DNA of 25,259 nucleotides from Balamuthia mandrillaris. Taxonomy: Eukaryota; Discosea; Longamoebia; Balamuthiidae. Below are positions 1 through 8,895 of this stretch, one piece after another. The stretch spans positions 1 through 25,259 of the forward strand of contig JAVKOQ010000591.1 of assembly GCA_031835245.1 (NCBI GenBank). Reading direction: 5' to 3'. Position numbers and translations under genes: made by a program. The notes under the pieces are model-generated. The model was given only the letters and a program-made list of their open reading frames with translations. It was not told where the DNA came from and did not search any database. Each line of letters begins with the position of its first letter. The first letter of the stretch is position 1.

Positions 1-1788
1 AGAGGAAGAGATAGACGTTCAATGTTGGGACCGGGACAAAATAGGAACAAACGACTTCATGGGTCGCTTCTCTATCTTTCTCAGAGACTTTATTAGGCCT
101 GGTTCGACCTCTTTCCCTTCTTTTTTACATTCTCTTTTGTAACTTTGTTTGTTCCAAATGACCAGGCGAATACACAAAGACATACCCTCTTGAAAGCAGA
201 AAGGGTAAAAAAGACAAAGGAGTAAAAGGCGAGATAGTCGTCAAATTGCACGTCAAAGAATCAGGCGCTGCCTCCTCCGCGGGAGAAGCCGCTTTACAAC
301 AATCTGGCAAATCTCTTCCTCCCAGAAAAGCTAGCAAGAGTCGAAGAGAGCTCGTCAAGAAGAAGAAATCAGACATTGCAGGCACAGAGAGCAAGAAACG
401 AGATAGAAGGACCAGAAAGAAAACAAAAGGTAAAGGGATACGCAGCAAAGAAGACGAGAACTATGAGGACATCGACCCTACCGACAAAGCTCGCGTTCGA
501 AGAAGGCTCGCCAACTTCCTCAATCGTCGTCCCAATCGTGGAACGTTGATCAACGCCGGTATTCTTCCCGCTGCAGGCGGAAAACTCTTTGGAGAACGTC
601 TCTCGGAAGTGATGTCTCGTCAGGCTACTTACTATCCTGACCTCAAGATCCCCTTCTTCATTGCCTCTCTCATAGAGTTCTTGTTGAATGACAAGACGAC
701 CTTCACCGAGAGCGGATTGTTCCGCATCTCTGGTTTGGCTGGCACCATTAAGAAGGTGAGGGAAATGGCGGAGTCAGGAAAGCCTTTGGACCTGCCTGAG
801 CTGATCAACAGGGATGATGCCGCCAGCTTGTTGAAGGAGTACTTAAGAGAATTGCCAGAACCTATCTTTACATTTGCTTTGGAAGAGGAATGGGTAGCTG
901 CTGGTAACTTGATTGTTTTCTTCTTTGTTCTTTCTCTTCTTTTCTGACAATTGTCAATTTCTCAACCCAGCAAAGGAACCGGATGAGACCAAATCGATTC
1001 CAATGTATCAGAACTTATTGCAGCAACTTCCTGAACACAACCTTCACTTGTGGCATGCCTACAATAACTTCCTTTACAAATTGAGGTACAATTTTACCGC
1101 AAGTGTGTCGGCTCTTCTTCGCTTCTCACTATTTTTCTCTTTTTGCTTTTTGTCTTTGTTTTCAAAACTTGAAAACAAAAAGTTTACAAAGCGAAGTGAA
1201 TATGATGAACCCAAATAACATTGGCATTGTCATCGGCCCGAACGTTATGTGGGAGAAGAGCATGCACATGCCCAACATGCACATGAATCAAGCGGTTGCC
1301 ACTCTCGTAGAGCATTACCCCGACATTTGGGCCATCTTTCCTGTACGTCGTCCTCTTCTCCTTCTATCTGGTGACAAAAAAATTACTGAAACAAAACAAC
1401 CGAAAAGGGGATCGACGAGGAAGAAACAGAAGACGGAGGCGAAGGCCTCGAAGAGGACGAAGAAGGCAAATGGCTCTACATCCCTCCCGAAGTCGACTCC
1501 GAGGATGAGGAAGCTGAAAGCGAGAGCGAGGCGGAACTGACAGGAGAGGTGGACCAGTGGAGCTGCGCCCAAGTGAAAAAGTGGTTGAAGGAGAACCAAT
1601 TTGGGGAGTACGCCGCCAACTTTGGTGCTAATGGCATCGATGGTAATGCTCTTCTCTCCATCGATGCAGAGTCGTTGCAACAGAGGCTCAACGTGGAGTC
1701 GTTGGGTCATCGCAAGAAGATCCTTTTCCGAGTGGCTGAGCTGCAGCAACAACAACCTGCAAAGGAAGTCGTTTCGCAAGCTTCTTAA
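1..1788 (+). CDS. C2-RhoGAP-SAM domain protein, 5' end cut by window
   Basis: This is a GTPase-activating protein for Rho-family GTPases with a lipid-binding C2 domain and a C-terminal SAM interaction domain. Proposed exons are <1-101, 166-903, 971-1085, 1192-1342 and 1408-1788; frame is kept across all four introns. The first exon reads as the end of a C2 domain (VQCWDRDKIGTNDFMGRF), closed in exon 2 by KGEIVVKLHV. A basic linker follows. The RhoGAP domain shows the arginine-finger motif GLFRISG, the motif LKEYLRELPEPIF and NNIGIVIGPNVMW. An acidic stretch then leads to a SAM domain (WSCAQVKKWLKENQFGEY through ESLGHRKKILFRVAEL). Membrane or cortex signalling is inferred from the C2 domain. 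The target GTPase cannot be read from sequence. The gene is convergent with the b5 reductase, 139 bases apart. The start codon lies outside the window. Confidence 0.9.
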
Positions 1789-1927
1789 AATCCAAACAAG
1801 CCGTTTTGTTTCCTGTTTTTAAACAAAAGTGAAGGCCGTTGTTTTGTTGTTTTGCTTGCCGAAGAGTTAAAGAAGAAGAAGAAAAGAAAAGGGGCAAGCC
1901 GAAGAACGCGACAAGAAGAAAGTTTTT

Positions 1928-3040
1928 TCAGAACTTGAAGCACATATCCTGAGAGTAGCCAAGCTGCTGAAGGTTGGCCAGCATGGCGTTGTTCATGGGA
2001 GTGGGTCCACACATGACCATCATGATGTCATCGGCAGGTGCTGGGCAGTGCTCCTTTATCATCTCCGCTGTGACAAAGCCAACCCCTTGCGTCCATCCTT
2101 CAGGGGGCTTTTGTTGTTGTTGGTGTTTTTCAATGCTTTAGAAAAAGAAGAGAGGAAACGAGAAGAGAAGCACAGAAGAGAGGAGAAACCTGGTTGAGAG
2201 CGTAAAAGAGTTTGAACCGATCAGGGTGTTCCTCGGCCAGGTGCTCCAGTCGGTCGCGCAGGAGGATGTCCTCCTCCGTTACGTTGGCAAAAATGAGGTG
2301 CAGCTGGGTCCTGTCTTTGGGGTTCTTCAGGATGGCGTTGATGACCTGGAGCATTGGGGTAATGCCAGTGCCGCCAGCCAACATGCCGAAGGCCCTCTTC
2401 ATGTTGGGGCGGTAGATGAACTTGCCCTTGGGGCCTTTTACGTCGATGACGTCGCCAACCTCCATTCGATCAAAGTAACTCGACATTTGTCCCTTGGGAA
2501 AAAAAAGTGAGCGAGATTAACACAATGCTGAAGAAAACGCCGAGCAGAGTAGAAAAGAAGCAGTTACTTTGGGATATACTTTGATGAGGAGGTCAAAGTA
2601 GCCAAGGTCATCGTCAGAGCTTATGGGCGTGTAGGGTCGGTACACTTCCTTTCCATCAATGATGCAGCTAGTTTTTTTGATGAAAGTTTAGGCTTAAAAA
2701 AGTAGCAGAGATTTGATAGTAGTGTGTGTTACCGGAAAGACATGTGTTGGCCGATGGGAAGACCCAACACATCATCGGGCTTGGGCAGAGAGAAACGGAA
2801 GATGCGAGTGTTGTGGTTGATGATGATCTTTTCGGCCAAAGCGAACTTTTGGTAGCGTTCCGGGTCCAACGCCACCTTCTTTTTAGTCTTGTTGGTGGGG
2901 TAGGCCGATTTGGTGGACGCTCCGGAGATCTCCTTCAGCACGATCCTGCCCACGACAAAGGCGATGAGGGCACCCACGGCCAGACCGAGGACGGTGGGAG
3001 TGGAGAGGGCACTGGTGGTGGGGTCCGCTGCGTCTTCCAT
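1928..3040 (-). CDS. NADH-cytochrome b5 reductase, membrane-anchored
   Basis: This flavoenzyme passes electrons from NADH through FAD to cytochrome b5, supporting fatty-acid desaturation and sterol synthesis. Exons in coding order are 3040-2733, 2667-2568, 2492-2190 and 2107-1928, giving 296 residues, the usual family length. A single hydrophobic N-terminal anchor ([18 protein letters not shown]) implies placement on the cytosolic face of the ER or mitochondrial outer membrane. The FAD motif RPYTPIS lies at about residues 113-119, the NADH-binding GGTGITPM at 176-183 and the CGP motif at 270-272, so all expected motifs are present. The chosen start, MEDAADP, follows an A-rich leader. An upstream in-frame Met would add a poly-Lys segment and is less likely. 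A CRE-like TTACGTCA sits about 236 bases upstream at 3276-3283. Soluble and membrane paralogues exist in this family, so the exact isoform is not assigned. Confidence 0.93.
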
Positions 3041-3321
3041 TCTTTTTTTTTTTTGTTTTTGTCTTTCTTTTCTTCTCTCTCTGGCCTTCGTCTCCTCCGC
3101 GGACCCCTTTTTGTTTTTCTTCATTGTGGCGAGAGGTCGCCAAACCGACACACGAAAAGAAAAGCTACTGAGTACCATTGAACTGCGTCCAAATGATCGC
3201 TGCCACAAAACGACGGACAAGTTCTTCCTATTCCCGATGGCTTAACAAATCATGACGACGTGAGGATTGAATGTCTTACGTCAGCATGCGAAGACAAACT
3301 TATTCGTGGGGGCTTGTCCTC

Positions 3322-3351
3322 TTTCTTCTTCTTCTTCTTCTTCTTCTTCTT
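3322..3351 (+). repeat. TTC trinucleotide repeat
   Basis: About nine TTC units lie in the otherwise gene-free space between the b5 reductase and UFM1, just upstream of the protease fragment. In one frame it encodes a Leu run and in another a Ser run. I see no reason to treat either as a real protein. Confidence 0.8.
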
Positions 3352-3420
3352 GTTATGCTTCTCTTGGTGGAACCTCTTTCTTCAAACAGTACAATGCCAC
3401 TGCTGACTTTAAGATCCCAG

Positions 3421-3589
3421 CTGGGATCATGGTCAACCTACTGGGGAGACCAAGGCTACATCAAAATGGCGCGTAATCCCAATGACAACTGTGGCATATT
3501 GCTGTTCGTCTCTGCTCTTGTTTTGTTCTTGCCAATCTGACGAAATGGCTTTGCTTTCGTGCAGAGCCAAGCCAATCTTGCCATTGTAA
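3421..3589 (+). pseudogene. Orphan 3' end of a papain-family (C1A) cysteine protease
   Basis: The frame at 3421-3498 reads GSWSTYWGDQGYIKMARN followed by PNDNCGI. This matches the C-terminal end of cathepsin L-like enzymes, where family members have NSW[GS]T.WG..GY.K. and then NCGI. The catalytic Asn of the NSW motif is replaced by Gly. A plausible last intron (GT at 3504, AG at 3564) leads to a short exon ending in TAA at 3587-3589, with AATAAA at 3594-3599, so the fragment seems to carry an original intron and 3' end. That favours a DNA-level duplication over a retrocopy. The catalytic Cys and His regions are absent from the window. The call is a host gene fragment, not a working enzyme. 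Exon use downstream is inference. Confidence 0.6.
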
Positions 3590-3655
3590 ACAGAATAAAG
3601 CCAAGTTGTGTCTTCTGTTGTTGGCTCAAGTCTTCCCCCTCTCGCTCTCTGGCTT

Positions 3656-3680
3656 TTCTCTCTCTCTCTCTCTCTCTCTC
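3656..3680 (+). repeat. CT dinucleotide microsatellite
   Basis: This perfect CT run lies in the spacer downstream of the UFM1 stop codon and after the protease fragment. It is one of several CT runs in the window, and the only clear one outside an intron. Confidence 0.85.
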
Positions 3681-3760
3681 ATGTCTGCCTGTTAGCCTTG
3701 AAAGCAAAGTGGAAGGAAGAAGGTTGCTACTAGTAAGGAATAGGTCAGGAGGAGTTACTT

Positions 3761-4039
3761 TTATTCTGCACAGAAGCCTCCGACTCGGTCTCTGGGAATG
3801 AGTTTCAGCTCGCTTCCATGGGCCAAGAAGATGTGTCCAGCGGTCTGTCCCTGCGGGCTGAGTCCTGTGCCATCGCTGGAAAGGATGGCGCTGGTCTCTG
3901 GCGGCACCTTGAACTGTTCTGCAGCAAAGTGAATGACAGCAGTGAAAGGCGTTTCCTCTGGCACCTTGATGATCTTGTAGGGCAAAGAGGGATCAGAGGC
4001 TAGCGTGATTTTGAATTGAACCTTTGCCTTGGCTGCCAT
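3761..4039 (-). CDS. UFM1: Ubiquitin-fold modifier 1
   Basis: This is a ubiquitin-like modifier that is activated by UBA5, carried by UFC1 and ligated mainly to ER-associated ribosomal and other proteins. The single-exon ORF encodes 92 residues. [52 protein letters not shown] and IPRDRVG match the family closely along the whole length. The C terminus reads [10 protein letters not shown]. In animals the precursor ends RDRVGSC and is trimmed by UFSP proteases to expose Gly. Here cleavage after either Gly87 or Gly88 would remove five or four residues, so the mature end is not certain. A polyadenylation-like AATAAA overlaps the stop codon on the coding strand. Absence of introns is unlike most neighbours, but small genes here (SDHD, HSP40) are also intronless. 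Confidence 0.96.
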   Translation of the reverse strand: MAAKAKVQFKITLASDPSLPYKIIKVPEETPFTAVIHFAAEQFKVPPETSAILSSDGTGLSPQGQTAGHIFLAHGSELKLIPRDRVGGFCAE

Positions 4040-4458
4040 CTTTCCTTGAGGTATGTTTATAGAGTAGCGGTCAGGTCTCAGGTTTTGTTGTGTTTGTTGT
4101 TCTGATGCAACAAGGGGGGTGGCTTGCTTCTTCTGGTCTTTTTTTTTTCTTTGTCTTTTTTTCTTTTTTTTTTTTGTTGGGTTTACCCCTCAAGTCTACG
4201 GAAAAATCGTTGGTTTTTGGTTTGCTAATTCTCGTTCTCCTTGCCTCTCTGTTTCTCGGAGCAACAACCTCCATGCACATTGACCACAAAAGAGGCTCGG
4301 TTCAAGTCGCAAAGCTGGGCGCAAGGCACGGGGAACATGCTGCGCGGATTGCTCGTGTACCTTGGATCGGGGCTGGGTTGCTGTTTTTGAACCACTTGAT
4401 TGTTTTAACTTTGAAGCCAATTTTTGGAGTAAAGCTAATGCCTCTCTCAAGAAAGGGT
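4040..4458. other. Gene-free spacer between UFM1 and thioesterase
   Basis: This stretch is the upstream region of UFM1 and the downstream region of the thioesterase, both on the minus strand. It contains long T-rich tracts near 4139-4180 on the plus strand. A plus-strand open frame crosses it, but its translation is low-complexity with no recognised domain. No RNA gene or repeat element was seen. Confidence 0.6.
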
Positions 4459-5524
4459 TCAAAGAGAAGCGCGATCCGATGGGAGGGACGGTTGTCCTCC
4501 TTGCATGTGATGGATGTGCAGCCGCATGTTGTGAGGTATCGCTGTCTTGTGGCCCTGTTTATGGTCGAAGTAGACAGCACGAGCAGTACCCTTCGCCACC
4601 ACTCCGCTCTTCTTGCTCTCCTTGAATGGGTTTAGATGAGCAGGGGAGGGAGAGGAGAGGCAGAGGCAGAGGCAGAGGCAGAGGAGGTGAAGAGCTCTGG
4701 AGGTGATACGATAGCCACAGCCACAGAACCAGACGAACAACAAGAACAAGCACTTCTAGAACACAAACATGGAGAGAGAGAGAGAGAGAGAGAGCAGAGA
4801 GAGAGAGAGAGAGAGAGAGGGAAAGAAAGAAAGAAAGAAAGAAGGAAAAATGAAAACAGCGAGCAGGGAATGGAGTACCACTTCAAAGTCAAGCACCAAG
4901 GAGGTGATGCCGATGGAAGATACATTTATCTTCAGCAATATGGTGTCAGGATAGCGCAGAGGCTTGAGGTAGCGCATGCTCTGGTCGGCTATGACTATCC
5001 CGTGGCCCTTCTCCGCGTCTCCCAGTCCTGCTCATAAGAGTTTCAAAAAGAAAAAACACTTGGTCCAGAAGGAGGAAAGAAAGAAAAAAGAAGCATAGGA
5101 GGGGGCAAAGGCTACTGGTCGCTACTCACGCAAAAAACGAAGATACTCTGCTCTGCATGTCTGAAACCACTCTTTGTGAGGGTGAGAGAGGAGATAGAGA
5201 AGCCAGATGAGTTCACATTTGGTCTTTGGCTCTGTGCTGTTGAGGCACAATAGACAGGAGGAGAAAGAAAAACGGGCAAAGAACGATCTTACGAAAGAAG
5301 GCGATGTTATTGACGTGACGGTGAGCGTCCAGATCTCCCCAGTCCACTTCCTTCTCGATGATGAACGGCCACCCGTCTTCTTGCTTGTCGTGGCTCCTCT
5401 CCTCGACCGGCCCTCCACCTCCGCTGGCGTTTGGCTGCTTCACGACCTCCATCAGCCGCCTCCGTTGTGGCTCTGCATTTGTATGCCGGATGGAGGTGGT
5501 CGTCTCCCCTTCCTCCTTCGTCAT
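4459..5524 (-). CDS. Hotdog-fold acyl-CoA thioesterase-like protein (4HBT family)
   Basis: This is probably a thioester hydrolase of the YbgC/4HBT hotdog group; the substrate is unknown. Exons in coding order are 5524-5293, 5171-5130, 5027-4879 and 4620-4459, giving 194 residues with frame kept. The signature DWGDLDAHRHVNN lies at about 61-73, followed across the first intron by FFQWFQTCRAEYLRFL, matching the family pattern of D.D..GHVNN...F.Y.E..R.EYL. Later come GIVIADQSMRYLKPLRYPD and a C-terminal strand VVAKGTARAVYFDH. The start is uncertain: MTKEEG is chosen, with in-frame Mets 13 codons upstream and 24 codons downstream. No clear targeting signal is visible. Intron 3 (4621-4878) is the longest here and is filled with simple repeats. 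Its acceptor at 4621 is chosen because it restores frame. Confidence 0.8.
4654..4843. repeat. Simple-repeat cluster inside thioesterase intron 3
   Basis: In plus-strand order this holds GGCAGA units (about 4654-4685), a GA run (4772-4819) and GAAA units (4820-4843). On the coding strand of the host gene these are CT-rich, so they form one long pyrimidine tract within the intron. Confidence 0.85.
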
Positions 5525-5706
5525 TTCTTTCTTCTCAAGTTTATAAAAAAAAAAAAAGAGCAAGACAAAAAGAGTGGAAGAAGAGAGGAGTGATTTTTTG
5601 CTTCTGGAGGTGAAAAAAAAAAAGTTTGTTTGGTTTTTTGTGTTTAAAAAAATAACAAAATAGAAGAAGAGGAGGATCCGATCGGCTTGGGGTGTCGACT
5701 GAGTGG

Positions 5707-6219
5707 TTACTTGTCGAGGTCCTTATCTACAGGAGCTTTCCAGAGCTGTCTGAGGCCGTTGCTGATGCCCTGGTCCACGAGGTTGTACTTGAGAAAGCCA
5801 AGGGTGGCCAACAGCGTGAAGATGGGGAGCACACGGTTGACGGCAGGGGCGTAGCCTCGCGGCACGTAGTCGGTGATGACGTGCCTCATGCCGACGTGAG
5901 CGTGGGCGGGGATCAAGAGGCCGGTCACCAGGTCAAAGGGCATGGCCAGCAGCGAGGAGAAGGAGCTGACGATGAGACCAGCGGGCAGAGTGACTGCCAA
6001 GATCTTTGAGCCAAGGTTGAACATGTAGTAGTGGTGAGAGCCTTCGGCCACTCCTTTGGAGGCGCGCAGGAACTCCTGCACTCGATTGAGGGGAGTGCTG
6101 CTGCTAGCCATGCGCCGAGAGGTGGTGGCGAGGGCTGTGGAGCTAGCCACGCGCAAGGCGCCCGTTCTCATGCCCATGCACATGGGACCAGCCAGAAAAG
6201 AAGTTCCTTGGCGCAACAT
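5707..6219 (-). CDS. SDHD: Succinate dehydrogenase membrane subunit D (CybS)
   Basis: This is the small membrane-anchor subunit of mitochondrial complex II, which with SDHC binds haem b and ubiquinone. The single-exon ORF encodes 170 residues. An Arg/Ser/Ala-rich N terminus (MLRQGTSFLAG to about residue 40) reads as a mitochondrial presequence. Three hydrophobic segments follow, starting near KILAVTLPAGLIVSSF, LLAMPFDLVTGLLI and VLPIFTLLATLGFL. The core motif HAHVGMRHVITDYV matches the family pattern H.H.G...V..DYV, supplying the His haem ligand and the Asp-Tyr near the quinone site. The C terminus (GISNGLRQLW) also resembles human SDHD. It shares a 304-base upstream region with the divergent cap methyltransferase gene. 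Confidence 0.93.
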   Translation of the reverse strand: MLRQGTSFLAGPMCMGMRTGALRVASSTALATTSRRMASSSTPLNRVQEFLRASKGVAEGSHHYYMFNLGSKILAVTLPAGLIVSSFSSLLAMPFDLVTGLLIPAHAHVGMRHVITDYVPRGYAPAVNRVLPIFTLLATLGFLKYNLVDQGISNGLRQLWKAPVDKDLDK

Positions 6220-6523
6220 TGCTCTCGCTCCGTCTTTCTCTCTCTTTTTTGTTGCTTTCTTTTGTTGTCGAACTTGGTTCCCCGACTCCTCATGTCGACA
6301 TTTAAAATTATATCGTGTCGACCTTATTGTCTACATCAAATATCTTTCCCGCCTTTTTTTTCGCAGGCACTATCCAACGGTAACGTTACGCACAGCAGCG
6401 CAAAGGGAGGGCGGCCCACCCTCACGCTATTTCCTTTTTCTTTTTCCACACTACCACAAACCACACCACACCACTGAAGAGAGCAAGCCAGCCAGACGTA
6501 CGCACGAAACAAGCGAACAGACA
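6220..6523. promoter_or_regulatory. Shared upstream region of SDHD and cap methyltransferase
   Basis: This bidirectional spacer contains TGTCGACA at 6293-6300 and TGTCGACC at 6316-6323, flanking an AT-rich core (TTTAAAATTATATCG). The same palindrome recurs upstream of other genes in the window. The flanks are pyrimidine-rich. Promoter function is inferred from position and recurrence only. Confidence 0.5.
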
Positions 6524-8738
6524 ATGCGCGACAACATTAAACGAGGACGCTCCCGTTCCCTCTCCCCGCGGGCCACGCGCCGCTCCCGCTCCAGGGAGAG
6601 CTCCCACGACCACACCAAGCGTGCCAGAAGGCACCGCTCCCGGTCGCGGTCTCCGGAGAGTCAGCGTCGCTCGCGGGACAGGAGTTCCGGAGCTCGTTCT
6701 CGCTCCAGAACTTACTATGAGGAAGATCATCATGAGAGACATCATAGGGACGCTTCTCGCACTTCCGAGCGTCGTGGTTCCCGAGAGCGCGACTCGCGCA
6801 GTCGATCAAAGTCGAGAGAAAGATCAGGTTTTGTCCTACCCTCTTTTCTTTTTGTTGCTTGTTGACTGACAACCAAACAAAATAGAGAGAACAAGTTGGA
6901 GAGACACCAAGTCAAAGGGCCCTTCCTCTCGGCGAATGGAGGTTGACAAAGGAAGAAGCTATGATTACGACCATTACTCTTCCTTTGATTCCTCTTCCTC
7001 TGCTGTCCGCCAGCAGCGAAGATTGAAGGAAGAGACTGAGACCTATCGCATCAGAGCGGAAGAAAAGCTTCAGAAATTTGACTGTGCGTTCACTCACTCA
7101 CTCTCAATTTTCTCTCGTGCTCTTCTCTCTTTTGTTGCTTCTGTGCTAACTTAGTCTGGAAAGTGAACCATGAGGACTTGCAATTTGTGCCAGTAGCGTC
7201 ACCTGAGCGGATGAGCAAAGCTGGTTATTGCGACGAACAGACTATTCTTTCGCTTTGGCAGCAAAAGAACCGTCTGGATGAACTGTTCGACAGTGGCCAT
7301 GCTGCTGTCTATTACAAGTACGCCATTCTTGCTTCAATCTAGCTGCTTTCGTATGTATCATTCACACGTATTACCTGCTGTTGTTCAGGATAAGAGAAGA
7401 CTTGTTTCCACAAGAAAAGAAGAGAACTGGCCGGTTATGGCACAAGACAGGAGACAAACTCGAAGAGATCATTCGGTCCGTTAAGTTCTTTGACAACCTC
7501 TCCTCTCGTTTTGAGCATACCACCTTTTTGGACGTGTGCGGCGGGCCTGGTGCTTTTTCTCAGCTCTTGTTGGAGTTGGCGCCTAAACCTTGTTTCGGTT
7601 ATGGTCTCACCCTCACAATGGAGAAGAAAGCAGAGCTTGAACAACAAATAGAAGATAAGGCAAAGAGTGAGAAGGATGAAGAAGATACGGATAAACCTGG
7701 AAGCACGAAGCAAGTGAATGATCATCCCGCTTCTCTGCCACCTGCCCAATGGTATCAAAGGCTTTTGCAAGACAAGCAACACTTTGTGGTGTTGAACGGC
7801 AAAGATGGCACCGGCGACGTCAACAATCCAGAGAATCTGGACGACGTTGTGGAGCGCATCTCCAAAGCCAGGGCAGAAGAAGCAGAAGACCAGAATAGGG
7901 AAGAGGAAGAAGCGGCTTCTTCTAGGATAGCAAGAAGAGGACGAGAGGTGGATCCCGAAAGAGAGAAGATGAGGGAGGAGCGAGAACGTCAGCGAATGGA
8001 GCAACTGCAGGATCTCAGGAAGCGAGTCAACTTGGTGGTAGCCGATGGTGGCCATGAAGTGCAAAAGAACCAAAAGGGAGAGCACATGGAGAACTACCAG
8101 GAGCTCTTCTCGGGCCACGTCCTTCTATCCGAAATTGTCGTCATGCTCAAGACTCTTCGTCCTGGTACCATCTCTTTCTCCTTCTCTCTGTTCGCCTTTC
8201 ATGTTCTCATCTCTGTTCGCCGTTCTCTCGCACAGGAGGAAACTTTGTATGCAAAGTGTATGACTGCTTCTCCGATCTGACAGCCTCTGCCCTCTACATC
8301 ATGACCCTGCTCTTTGACGAGGTCTTCATCATCAAGCCCCTGCACAGCCGCGTTGTCAACTCGGAGCGCTTCATCGTGTGCAAGAGGATGCGCGAGCACG
8401 GCCGCTCCTTTGCTCTTCTTTCTTCCGTCTTGTTGGAGCTTCATCGCAAGTGGTGGGACCACAAGGAGGGAGTTGAAGAGAAGCACAGCCCCAAGTCGTT
8501 GTTGCCGATGGAGCAGATGAAGAAGGACAAGGCCTTTATGAGGAGCATCCAACGCATGAACGAAGGCATTTGCGAGAAGCAACAATTGGCGTTGCGTTCC
8601 GTCTTGAGAGAGGTCAACCACGCGCTCTCCTCTTTGTCATCATCGTCAAACAGCAAAGAGAGTGACGAGCGCAAGACGAAGGAGAGCATGAGGAGGGAAG
8701 AGCTTCACCACGTCTCTCGTTCTGTTGCTGCTCACTAA
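6524..8738 (+). CDS. Cap-specific mRNA (nucleoside-2'-O-)methyltransferase, CMTR1-like, with RS domain
   Basis: This is a nuclear FtsJ/RrmJ-fold enzyme that methylates ribose 2'-O of the first transcribed nucleotides of capped mRNA. Exons are 6524-6827, 6886-7083, 7155-7317, 7389-8164 and 8236-8738, giving 647 residues. Residues 1 to about 105 form an Arg-Ser-rich region (repeated SRS, RSRSRS). The SAM site FLDVCGGPGAFS is at 268-279. The expected K-D-K-E catalytic tetrad can be placed at K245 (GDKLEEI), D441 (VVADGGHE), K487 (LRPGGNFVCKVYD) and E524 (VNSERFIVCKR). Between the SAM site and D441 is an unusual long charged insertion (about 300-430) rich in Glu, Arg and Lys, likely helical. Human CMTR1 carries a G-patch N-terminally; here an RS domain stands instead. 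AATAAA lies two bases after the stop. Confidence 0.9.
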
Positions 8739-8895
8739 AAATAAAAGCTCTTCAGACAACGTTTCTTTTTTTTTTTCCTTTGGTCCCCAGCAATGGTTTT
8801 GGTCGATGGAAGAAAGAAAGATGAAAAACCTAATCACTTAAATCTACACACAAAAAAAGCTTGAAACAAAACAAGATCAGGAGCTAAAGAAAAAA

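Noticed and set aside
3041-3124. Upstream in-frame start for the b5 reductase
   Set aside because: It would add a Lys/Arg/Glu-rich stretch ahead of the membrane anchor, unlike the family. The stretch coincides with the A-rich leader.
4285-4345. Possible tRNA, because GGTTCAAGTC resembles a B box
   Set aside because: No T-arm or acceptor stem pairing could be built around it.
4090-4635. A 181-codon plus-strand open frame across the UFM1-thioesterase spacer
   Set aside because: It is driven by T tracts (poly-Phe) and overlaps the last thioesterase exon antisense; there is no recognised motif.
4772-4843. Protein-coding reading of the GA/GAAA repeat (Arg-Glu run)
   Set aside because: It is a simple repeat inside an intron of the thioesterase gene; the flanking exons join in frame without it.
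7435-8118. A 227-codon minus-strand open frame with hydrophobic stretches
   Set aside because: It is antisense to the cap methyltransferase charged insertion; Glu/Lys codons read as Leu/Phe/Ser on the other strand.
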